Source: Halobellus clavatus (GTDB lineage Archaea > Halobacteriota > Halobacteria > Halobacteriales > Haloferacaceae). Taken from it: a stretch of DNA of 64,000 nt. The DNA lies in NCBI RefSeq assembly GCF_900107195.1, contig NZ_FNPB01000006.1, forward strand, positions 124,001 to 188,000, written 5' to 3'. The notes under the pieces were generated by a model that saw only the letters and a program-made list of their open reading frames with translations, ran no database searches and had not been told where the DNA came from. Positions 35,083 to 42,689 of this stretch are shown piece by piece; within the stretch, counting starts at the first letter, position 1, and each line of letters starts with the position of its first letter. The translations under genes were made by a program, and so were the position numbers.

Positions 35083-35145
35083 CGGGGTACCCCCCGACGG
35101 CCAGTGGCGGTTCGACTCCGCTCGAGGGCTTCCCCGAAACGGGGA
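35083..35145 (+). promoter_or_regulatory. Structured leader element, copy C
   Basis: Hairpins in the same order: CGGGG/CCCCG (35083 to about 35096), GCGG-TTCGACT-CCGC (35107-35121) and TCCCC-GAAAC-GGGGA (35131-35145). Loop TTCGACT is identical in all three copies, while the stem and the third loop vary with pairing kept, a hint of compensatory conservation. The ATG of gene C is 36 bases downstream. Confidence 0.65.
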
Positions 35146-35180
35146 CCGACCGTCGGTGCGACGGTCAGCGAGGAACACAA

Positions 35181-36869
35181 ATGACAGAATACGAATTCGA
35201 CCTCTCCCGACGGAAGGTCCTCGGCGCGATCGGCGCCGTCGGCGCGGCGTCAGCGGGCGCCGGCCTCGGCACCAGCGCGCTGTTCAGTGACCAGGAATCG
35301 TTCGAAGACAATCAGCTCGTGGCCGGCGAGCTCGACCTCAAAGTCGACTGGGAGGAACACTACTCGTTCCCGCAGATCTACGACCTCCCGGATCCAGCCG
35401 ATGGCCTCGACGTCACCAGGACGCCGCCCGATGACACGGCCGGCTACGTGCCGCTCCCCGATCCGGCGAACCCGCTCGTGTGGGTCGTTGCGGGCGACCT
35501 CGATGCGTATATGTCCAACACGGCGATCGAGTCCTACCCCGACACCGACGGCGACGGGAGCCAGGATCCGTTCGGCGCGACGACGAACGAGGTGACCGTC
35601 GGCGACGTGTGTACCGACGGCGCCGACCTTTCGCAGGACCTCGATCCCACTGTGGAAGGTGCGCTCCGGACGCGCAACGCAGACACATACGACGAAGAAG
35701 CGGAAGCCTACAACCCACTCATCGACCTCGACGACGTGAAACCGGGCGACTTCGGTGAACTCACGCTGAGCTTCCACCTCTGTGATAACCCCGGCTACAT
35801 CTGGCTACAGGGACAGCCCATCGCGGTCAGCGAAGGTGGCATCACTGACCCCGAGGCCGACAGCAGCGACGCCGGTGCGAGTGACGAGTCGCTCAGCCTC
35901 GTCGACGGGGACACGGTGGGAGATATGCTCGGGTCCGACGTCGAACTGCTCGACGAGATCCAGACCGTCTGGTGGTACGACGACGGTGACAACGTCCTCG
36001 GACGTGGGAGCGAGGAGGCGGCCGGCGGGAAAGTCGACCTGGCCTTCATCCACGACCGATCCGGAAGCATGGATAACGAGGCGTCTTTCCTCCAGACGAA
36101 CATCACCAGCGTCGCAACGCAGCTTCAGAACTCGAACGTCGATGCGGCGTTCGGTCTCGTCCCCTACGAGTCGAACAGCGATGGTACGGACGGCGACATC
36201 ACCGAAGTCGTGACCGACATCACGACCGACGCCACGCAACTGGACTTTAGTTTCACCATCGGCGGTGGAACGGAGAACGCGTCTGAAGCGATCGAGTTCG
36301 CGCTGGATAACCTCACCTTTCGGCCGGACGCGAAGAAGATCCTCGTGGTCATCACCGACGAGGACGACGACGGATCACCGGCCGAGCGGACCGCCGCTCT
36401 CAACAGAGTGGACCAAGAGAACGCCTGCCTGCTCGCCGTCTCGCCCAATACGACGGGTTCCGACGAACTCAAGACGATGTCGGAGCAGGTCCAGTGTGGC
36501 GACTGGATCAACATCACCGACGGGCTCTCTCAGCAGATCATCAACGAGCTCGTCGGCTTCGTCACCACGGTCGGTGGCGAGGAGGTCATCTACCGCGGTT
36601 CGCTCCGTGACTCGCTCACGGCGCTCAGCAGCGGGAAGGGAATCCCTCTCGACGGGGATCAGTCGACCCCCTTCGACGAGATTGCTGGGTCCGAAACGGC
36701 ACCGGAACGCGACTGCTACCAGCCGCTCACGACCAATTACCTCGGATTCGCCTGGTGGCTCCCGACGAGCGTCGGCAACGAAGTACAGTCCGATTCCGTG
36801 AGCTTCGACCTGGGCTTCTACACCGAGCAGTGCCGTCACAACGACGGTAGCGGGCAACAGACCGCGTAA
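35181..36869 (+). CDS. SipW-type secreted protein with inserted vWA domain (C)
   Basis: A 562-residue paralogue of gene B, nearly identical over the first 65 residues (SRRKVLGAIGAVGAAS, GTSALFSDQESFEDN, WEEHYSFPQIY). The vWA spans about 285-455 with MIDAS DRSGSM (D292, S294, S296). It sits between ELLDEIQTVWWYDDGDNVL and GGEEVIYRGSLRDSLTAL, which would be contiguous in a plain family member. It ends SVSFDLGFYTEQCRHNDGSG. Several Cys (DVC, HLC, VQCGD, RDC, EQC) could form disulfides outside the cell. The vWA sequence has diverged far more than the flanks, suggesting different binding partners. Confidence 0.9.
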   Translation: MTEYEFDLSRRKVLGAIGAVGAASAGAGLGTSALFSDQESFEDNQLVAGELDLKVDWEEHYSFPQIYDLPDPADGLDVTRTPPDDTAGYVPLPDPANPLVWVVAGDLDAYMSNTAIESYPDTDGDGSQDPFGATTNEVTVGDVCTDGADLSQDLDPTVEGALRTRNADTYDEEAEAYNPLIDLDDVKPGDFGELTLSFHLCDNPGYIWLQGQPIAVSEGGITDPEADSSDAGASDESLSLVDGDTVGDMLGSDVELLDEIQTVWWYDDGDNVLGRGSEEAAGGKVDLAFIHDRSGSMDNEASFLQTNITSVATQLQNSNVDAAFGLVPYESNSDGTDGDITEVVTDITTDATQLDFSFTIGGGTENASEAIEFALDNLTFRPDAKKILVVITDEDDDGSPAERTAALNRVDQENACLLAVSPNTTGSDELKTMSEQVQCGDWINITDGLSQQIINELVGFVTTVGGEEVIYRGSLRDSLTALSSGKGIPLDGDQSTPFDEIAGSETAPERDCYQPLTTNYLGFAWWLPTSVGNEVQSDSVSFDLGFYTEQCRHNDGSGQQTA

Positions 36870-36959
36870 GCTCCTCGCCGCACCGCTGACTCCGGTCCTC
36901 GCGGGTCGGATCCGGCAGGATCCCGTACCGAACGTTTCGAACATCCAAGCAGTAATTAC

Positions 36960-37709
36960 ATGACACACCTCACTCGACGACGGATACTCGCGGCGGCGGT
37001 CGGAGCGGGCCTCCTCACACTCGGTGCCGCGCCGGCCCGAGCAGCCGCCGGCCTGGCGCCGGTGGAACTGACCCAGACGGCGCAGATCCAGTCGGGCGAC
37101 TCGCTGCCCGGGGTCGCGCTCGACTGGCGCGAGACGGTGAACGACAGCGTCGTCGCGGACACCGACCTGACGACGGTCTCGACCGACGCGACGGGCGGCG
37201 TCGGCCTGATCGTCGACGAGGCGGTGCTGCCCGGTGATACCGGCGCCGTCACGCTCCGCGCGACGCTCCTCGATGACGGCGGCGCCCTTCAGAACGCTGA
37301 GCTGGCGCTGTACTTCGCGCTGTCCGATACCGCTGAGAACGGGCTGACCGAACCCGAGCGGGAGGCCGGCGACGACGGCGACCCGGCGGGTGACCTCCAC
37401 ACGACCGCAACGATCTCCATCTGGCGGGATATGGGCGTCGGGACCGGCAACGGCCGCAGCGAGGACATCCCGTTCCTGACCGACGGTGACGAGGCGATCG
37501 CGGCGGGCACGCTGGCGGCGGTGGACGCGAATCCGACCTTCGACGACGGTTACGTCCTCTCGCGCGACGGCGAGACGTGCCTCGCGGTCGGCGATGCGGT
37601 CTACGTCTCGTTCCGGTGGGAGATTCCCCGCGGTGCGGGCAACCTCATCCAGGGCGACAGCGCGCGGTTCACCGTCGGGTTCGTTCCCCGGAGGTGTTCG
37701 GAGGAATGA
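36960..37709 (+). CDS. Secreted TasA/camelysin-like protein (D)
   Basis: A 249-residue exported protein. The signal is RRRILAAAVGAGLLTLGAAPARAAA, with a Sec/Tat-type AxA end rather than the SD(Q/E)E SipW pattern. The mature part shares cluster motifs: ENGLTEPEREAGDDG about mid-protein, FRWEIPRGAGN, and IQGDSARFTVGF at the C terminus. It is the shortest member and carries no extra domain, so it could be a simple fibre or capping subunit (inference). It has no copy of the structured leader upstream. A 268-base gap follows before the peptidase gene. Confidence 0.78.
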   Translation: MTHLTRRRILAAAVGAGLLTLGAAPARAAAGLAPVELTQTAQIQSGDSLPGVALDWRETVNDSVVADTDLTTVSTDATGGVGLIVDEAVLPGDTGAVTLRATLLDDGGALQNAELALYFALSDTAENGLTEPEREAGDDGDPAGDLHTTATISIWRDMGVGTGNGRSEDIPFLTDGDEAIAAGTLAAVDANPTFDDGYVLSRDGETCLAVGDAVYVSFRWEIPRGAGNLIQGDSARFTVGFVPRRCSEE

Positions 37710-37977
37710 ACTCGGGACCGACCGTTCGACGCTCGCGGATTAACGTATCGTTACGCCACCGAACCCCCGACAATCGTCCTGGAAACGCCGTCGATACGAA
37801 CCTTCACGACGGTCATACCCGCAGGCACCAAGGGCCTAACGTATCGATAACTAAGCCCGTTACCGGCCTCCTGAGAGACGTGACAGACAGTCAGTACGCG
37901 ACGGTTCGATCGGCCCCAGGCACGTCTCCACGGGTCGCGGTCGGCCGCCACGGCACGGGGACGGTGGGGGTGATCGA
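37710..37977 (+). promoter_or_regulatory. Intergenic region before the signal peptidase gene
   Basis: 268 bases without a gene. It contains a near-repeat, TAACGTATCGTTA at 37741-37753 and TAACGTATCGATAA around 37835, and a CCCGTTA resembling those upstream of gene A. These could be binding sites for a second promoter inside the cluster. No clear TATA box was identified. Confidence 0.35.
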
Positions 37978-39129
37978 GTGTCGCTGACCGACCGGTCCAC
38001 TCTCCGGCGGGCGGCGAACGTGCTCGGTGTCGTCGTACTGATCGCGCTGGTGGCCCCGTTCGTGGTCTACGGGGTCCCGCAGGTCGTCGGCGCCGACCAG
38101 AGCTTCGTGGTCCTCTCGGGGAGTATGGAGCCCGCGATGAGCCCCGGCGACGTGGTCGTCGTCCGCGACGCCGCCGTCGGCTCGATCGCGGCGGGGGACG
38201 TCATCACCTACCGGACAGACAGCGCGACGCCGACGACCCACCGGGTGATCGAAGTCGTCGAGGCGGATGACGGCACTGCGTATCTGACCAAGGGTGACGC
38301 CAACGAGGACCCCGACAGCGGCCTCGTCACGCACGACCGCGTGATCGGAACGGTCTTCCTGACGATCCCGCTGCTCGGCCACGCCATCGCGTTCGTGAAC
38401 ACGCCCGTCGGCTTCGCCGCGGTCGTGGTGATCCCGCTGGTCCTGTTCGTCGGGGCCGAGCTTCGGTCCCTCGTGGGGTCGATCAGCGCCGCCGCGCCGG
38501 GAGCGACAAGCACGGCGGGGGCGGGCGGTACCGACCCCAGCGACGGTGATCGTGGCGGGACCGACGCTGCCGGTACTGTCGCCGGCGAGGGTCAGTCAGC
38601 CGACGGCGACGGGCCGGAGGCGGAATCGACGGTAGACGGCGACGACACCGATTCCGGCGGCGCGTCGCTCACGCTGACGCGGTCGAGCCTCCAGATCATA
38701 ATCCTGATCTTCGGTGTCTACCTGCCCTACAGCGCCTACGTCGCCTCCGAGCTCCGCACCTCGTGGTCGATCACGATGGCGATCGCAACGGCGATCGGGC
38801 TCCTGTTCGTGATCGGGCTGCACTCCGGGAGCCGATCGGGCGCGGACGCCGACGACGGGGCGGGCGACGACCCGGACGACGACGCGTCCGGTGCGGCGTC
38901 CGAGCAGGGCGACGCCGACGATCGCACGACGGACGACGCGGCCGGAGAGAGTGACGTCGACGACGTGGACGACCCGATCTCGTCACCCACAGCGGCCGCC
39001 GACGGCGGTGGAGCCGCCAACGAGGACCTGATCTGGCAGGTGGACCCCACCGAGACGGCCGACGACACCCCGGCGGCCGACCCCGAGACGGCCGAGTCCG
39101 TCCGCCCCGCGGGAGGCGACGATGAGTGA
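37978..39129 (+). CDS. SipW-type (ER-type) signal peptidase I
   Basis: A 383-residue membrane protease. The catalytic domain (residues 10-150) has nucleophile S49 in VLSGSMEPAMSPGD and H88 in THRVIEV replacing the bacterial Lys. It also has the acidic KGDANEDPD segment, which is the arrangement in archaeal/eukaryotic Sec11 and Bacillus SipW. Membrane helices lie at about 12-35 and 135-155. An unusual extension follows: an acidic linker, two more helices (LQIIILIFGVYLPYSAYV and SITMAIATAIGLLFVIG) and a very acidic 110-residue tail. GTG 37978 is the start. Its position suggests it matures the neighbouring secreted proteins. Confidence 0.93.
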   Translation: MSLTDRSTLRRAANVLGVVVLIALVAPFVVYGVPQVVGADQSFVVLSGSMEPAMSPGDVVVVRDAAVGSIAAGDVITYRTDSATPTTHRVIEVVEADDGTAYLTKGDANEDPDSGLVTHDRVIGTVFLTIPLLGHAIAFVNTPVGFAAVVVIPLVLFVGAELRSLVGSISAAAPGATSTAGAGGTDPSDGDRGGTDAAGTVAGEGQSADGDGPEAESTVDGDDTDSGGASLTLTRSSLQIIILIFGVYLPYSAYVASELRTSWSITMAIATAIGLLFVIGLHSGSRSGADADDGAGDDPDDDASGAASEQGDADDRTTDDAAGESDVDDVDDPISSPTAAADGGGAANEDLIWQVDPTETADDTPAADPETAESVRPAGGDDE

Positions 39130-40195
39130 CCCGGCCGGCTCGCGCGACGGGCCGAGCGGCCTCTCGCGGCGCTCGGTCCTCTACGCGGCCGCGGCGACGG
39201 GCGCGGCGGCCGCCTCGGGCAGCGGTGTGGCCGCCCTGCTCACCGACACTGAACAGGTCAAGACCCGACTGAGCGCGGGCACGCTCGACCTCGACGTGGC
39301 CGTCCTCCGACCGCCGTCGTGGACGGACGGCACTTACACCGGAAAACTCGTGCTCCACGAGGAGCAGACCGCGACGTTCGAGCTCTCGGTCGACACGAAC
39401 CCGGCGTTCGTCTGGCTTATGTCCCCGTGCCCGACCTGCGACGATGTCGAATCGAAGATCGAGGTAGAACTCGAACTGACGCGCCCCGGATCCGGCACGA
39501 CGACGCTGTTCACCGGAACGCTCGATGCGTTCCGCGAGGCGTACGGCCGCGGCGGACTGCTCTCGACGCAGGCGCTTGCGGGCAGCACGGAGACGTGGAC
39601 GGTGACGTTCACGTGGCTGTTGCTCGAACCGTTGGCGGGCGACAGGCCGGGACGCGGACGCGGTACGGGTCGTAAGGCCGCTGCTCCGGACATCGGCTTC
39701 GAGTTCGAATTCCGCGCGATCCAGGAGCGGCACCTCGGGGACCCCGAGCAGTTCGACCTCGGACTGCCGGCCTGCCCCGACTGCGAGCCCGAGTGCGGCA
39801 CGTCGATCAGTTTCGTCGCCTTCTGCGGCGACGGATCGTTCGAGGAGACGGGCCTGTCGTTCGAGACGATCGAGTGCGGCGGGAACTACCCCACGCTGAC
39901 GGTGACGGAGATTCCGTCGGGCGTCGACACCGTCGTGCTCAAGTACGCCTCGTATATGGACGTCTTCCGGTACGACGGCGAGGAGACCCCATTCCGCGTC
40001 ACGACGGGCGGCGGCGACAGCGACCTCGGCCTGATCGCAACCCACGAGCGGGAGAGCGGTAACGAGCACACCGCTGACGGCCAACCGTCGCGGTATCCCA
40101 ACGACCCTTGCTCCGGGGACAACTGGGTGAAATACGAGTTCGACGACGACGGGACCGTCGTGGTCGAACCCGTGGAGGAAGAAGACGATGAGTGA
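39122..40195 (+). CDS. SipW-type secreted Cys-rich protein (E)
   Basis: A 357-residue exported protein overlapping the peptidase gene by 8 bases. The signal has SRRSVLYAAAATGAAAASGSG and AALLTDTEQVKTRLSAGTLDLDV, a SipW-type motif. Mature features are MSPCPTCDDVE (residue ~100), ACPDCEPECG (~218), and further Cys at AFCGDG, IECGGN and NDPCSGDN, so disulfides or metal sites are likely. The C-terminal half is a separate beta-rich domain (LTVTEIPSGVDTVVLKYAS). It is coupled to the peptidase, which suggests it is a primary substrate. Function unknown. Confidence 0.82.
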   Translation: MSDPAGSRDGPSGLSRRSVLYAAAATGAAAASGSGVAALLTDTEQVKTRLSAGTLDLDVAVLRPPSWTDGTYTGKLVLHEEQTATFELSVDTNPAFVWLMSPCPTCDDVESKIEVELELTRPGSGTTTLFTGTLDAFREAYGRGGLLSTQALAGSTETWTVTFTWLLLEPLAGDRPGRGRGTGRKAAAPDIGFEFEFRAIQERHLGDPEQFDLGLPACPDCEPECGTSISFVAFCGDGSFEETGLSFETIECGGNYPTLTVTEIPSGVDTVVLKYASYMDVFRYDGEETPFRVTTGGGDSDLGLIATHERESGNEHTADGQPSRYPNDPCSGDNWVKYEFDDDGTVVVEPVEEEDDE

Positions 40196-40216
40196 CACGA
40201 CGATGGAGAGGCCACG

Positions 40217-41422
40217 ATGACACAGATGCCGGGTGGGACCCGGTCCGGACGACGACTGCTCGCCCTGCTGTTCGCGTTCGCCCTCGTCGCGTCCGCGTCC
40301 GGCAGCGCGACGACCGCGCTGCTGTCGGACCGCGAGTCGGTCGACGTCGGCCTCACCCTCGAGGCCGACCAGTCCGTCTCGACGTTCCGCGTCCAGCCGC
40401 TCGAGACCTGCGAGGTGCCCGAACACCCCGCCGCGTCCGGCTCACTCAGCCTCGCAGAGTGGTTCCAGGTCGAGGGCGACGGCTGCGCGCTGGTCTCCGT
40501 GTGGATCTCGCAGTCGTGGATCGACGGCGTCGGCGTCGAGCCGCACGAGGTCGTGATCGGCCACCGCGGCCCGGACGGCTGGACGTACCTGCAGACCGCG
40601 GTCAGGCGGGACGTCGGCGGTCACTACCTGATGGAGGCGACGACCGACGACTTCAGTCCGTTCGGGCTGTTCGTGCCGAACGCGTCGGTGACAACCGACG
40701 CGAACGCGACGGGAGTCGACGGGGCGGAACCGACCGCGGCAGATCTCGGCGACGCCGACGGGAACGAGACCGCCAACGGGACGGCGACGGCGGTCGACGG
40801 CAACGAGAGCGCGCACACGGCTGCCAACGACACGGCTGCGGACGCCGAGCGGGCCGCCGACGGAACGACGGTGCTCGTCGACGAGAGGTCCGGAAACGAG
40901 TCGACCGGCAGCATACCGGTCGACGACGGAACGGTCGGAACCGCCCCGATCGCGAACACCTCCGGGGAGGAAGCCACCTCCTCCGAGCCAGCGGGCAACG
41001 AGTCCGCGACTGGCGGCGGAGCGACGGACGTGAACGGGAGCGAGACAGACGGCACTCAGGCGGACGGCGGCTCCGGCGGCGCCCCGACCGTCACGGCCCG
41101 GTCCGACGAGACAACCGATGCGGGCGACAGCGACGACCCGACGGCGCCGGAGGGGACGGCCATCAACGGGGACGCCTCGGGCGACGGTTCGACGTCCAGC
41201 GACGCGGCTGACACCGCCGGTGATGGTTCGACGGCGGACGGCGGAACCGCCTCGGAGGGCGAATCCACTGAGTCAGATCCTGCTGCCGGTCACGGAGCGA
41301 CCGACGGGACGATCGAGAGCGGCAGCGACGAGGTCGGATCCGATACCACCGAATCGTCTCCCGACAGCGGGGCCGGCGGCGACACCGACCCCGCGGGCGG
41401 GGACGCTTCGGGTGAGGCCTGA
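40217..41422 (+). CDS. SipW-type secreted protein with long glycosylatable stalk (F)
   Basis: A 401-residue exported protein. The signal is followed by TTALLSDRESVDVGLTLEADQ, a degenerate SipW motif. Residues 45-155 form a compact domain ending RDVGGHYLMEATTDDFSPFGLFV, which resembles the C-terminal region of PGF-pre-PGF type archaeal surface domains (weak). The remaining 245 residues are low-complexity Gly/Ser/Thr/Asp/Glu with about ten N-x-S/T sequons (NAT, NET, NGT, NES, NDT, NGS), as in a glycosylated stalk. It ends in a TGATG overlap with gene G. Confidence 0.75.
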   Translation: MTQMPGGTRSGRRLLALLFAFALVASASGSATTALLSDRESVDVGLTLEADQSVSTFRVQPLETCEVPEHPAASGSLSLAEWFQVEGDGCALVSVWISQSWIDGVGVEPHEVVIGHRGPDGWTYLQTAVRRDVGGHYLMEATTDDFSPFGLFVPNASVTTDANATGVDGAEPTAADLGDADGNETANGTATAVDGNESAHTAANDTAADAERAADGTTVLVDERSGNESTGSIPVDDGTVGTAPIANTSGEEATSSEPAGNESATGGGATDVNGSETDGTQADGGSGGAPTVTARSDETTDAGDSDDPTAPEGTAINGDASGDGSTSSDAADTAGDGSTADGGTASEGESTESDPAAGHGATDGTIESGSDEVGSDTTESSPDSGAGGDTDPAGGDASGEA

Positions 41423-42666
41423 TGGGCGCGCGCGACGCAGCGGACGGTATCTCCAGAAGCCGACTCCTGCTGGTCGTCGTACTCGGCGTGGCACTGATGG
41501 GCGCGGGAGCGGGAGCGCTCTCGGGCGGCGGAGCGCTCTTAGAGAACAGGCCCTTCGGCATCGGGTCGGACAGTGCGCTCTCGGACGCCCCACAGCTCAC
41601 CGTCGCCGCCGCCGACCCGGTCGACGTCCGCAACGACGCCGGGGACGTGGGAACGGTGACGGGATCGCTCGGCGGATCGCTCGTCGTTCGCGACGACGTC
41701 GACCGGATCGAACTCCTCGTTCGCTCCCGGCTCCCGGACGGCAGTAAGGTGGAGAGCACCCGACTGACGACTGGTGCGGTCACCGCAGGGACGGTCGACA
41801 TCGGGTCCACGGTCGGCGGGCCGGGGACGGTGTACCTCGACGCGGACCAGTCAGACGGGTTCGACGTGGCAGTGCCCGGGTCGGTCGCGGTCCGACGTGG
41901 CGCGATCTCGGTGACGGCCCGACTGTTCGCCACGGACGGGACCGTGACGTCGGTGAACGCCGCCGACGAGTACGAGTTCACGGTGGATCGACCGGCGGCC
42001 CGGGTCGTTTCGTTCGGCTCGGGTGACGAGCGCGGGACCCCGACCGTCGAGACGGGACTCGGCGTCGATCGAGACTCCGTCGGAACGCCGTCCCGCGGTG
42101 ACGCCGGACCCTCGCTGTCGGTGCAGACGGCGGGCGGCGGAACGACCGGCGGCAGCGGTAGCGGTGGCACTTCCGACGCCGACGGCACCGACGCCGAACG
42201 CGAGGGCAGCACGGACGGGACCGGGGGCACCGGCACCCCGACGACCGCGCTCTTCACCGCGGGCGGCGTAATGCCGGGGAGCAGCGGCGGGTCGGAGACG
42301 ATCTTCGGCCCGCCGGATCCCGGGCAGGACACCCTCCTGCTCACCGTGGGCGGCGTCGTCGACAACGAGAACGGGCTGACCGAGCCGGAGGCGGAAGTCG
42401 ACGATACCCCATCGGTCGGCGAACTCTCCGCGAACCTCGACATCCGCATCGTCGTCGTCCGCGAGAGCGGCGTACGCCGCTACGTCGCGGGCGGGTCGAA
42501 CGCGTTCGTCCCGCTGGCGTCTGTGAGCGGAGCGAGCGAGTCAGTCCCGGTCGGGGCCAACGAGACGGTCTCGGTGGGCTTCGAGTGGCGGATCGACAGC
42601 GTCGTCGGCAACGAGATCCAGGGCGACAGCACGACGCTGTCGGTCCACGGGCGGTTTACCTCCTGA
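41422..42666 (+). CDS. Secreted TasA/camelysin-like protein (G)
   Basis: A 414-residue exported protein overlapping gene F by one base. An N-terminal hydrophobic helix (LLLVVVLGVALMGAGAGAL) serves as signal or anchor. Residues 55-200 contain beta-type sequence, a Gly/Ser/Thr-rich linker runs to about 275, and the C-terminal domain repeats cluster motifs: NENGLTEPEAEVDD, VSVGFEWRIDSVVGN and EIQGDSTTLSVHG. Together with gene D it forms a pair with the same EPE and QGDS motifs. It is the last gene of the cluster; the next gene is convergent. Confidence 0.8.
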   Translation: MGARDAADGISRSRLLLVVVLGVALMGAGAGALSGGGALLENRPFGIGSDSALSDAPQLTVAAADPVDVRNDAGDVGTVTGSLGGSLVVRDDVDRIELLVRSRLPDGSKVESTRLTTGAVTAGTVDIGSTVGGPGTVYLDADQSDGFDVAVPGSVAVRRGAISVTARLFATDGTVTSVNAADEYEFTVDRPAARVVSFGSGDERGTPTVETGLGVDRDSVGTPSRGDAGPSLSVQTAGGGTTGGSGSGGTSDADGTDAEREGSTDGTGGTGTPTTALFTAGGVMPGSSGGSETIFGPPDPGQDTLLLTVGGVVDNENGLTEPEAEVDDTPSVGELSANLDIRIVVVRESGVRRYVAGGSNAFVPLASVSGASESVPVGANETVSVGFEWRIDSVVGNEIQGDSTTLSVHGRFTS

Positions 42667-42689
42667 GGCGACGTCGATTCCCCCGATCT

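Noticed and set aside
38771-40426. 551-codon minus-strand open frame across the peptidase and gene E
   Set aside because: Arg-rich, crosses two genes with strong homology signals, and has no recognisable domain.
41163-42449. 428-codon Ser/Pro-rich minus-strand open frame
   Set aside because: Mirror of the low-complexity Asp/Gly/Ser codons of genes F and G; no start context or family match.
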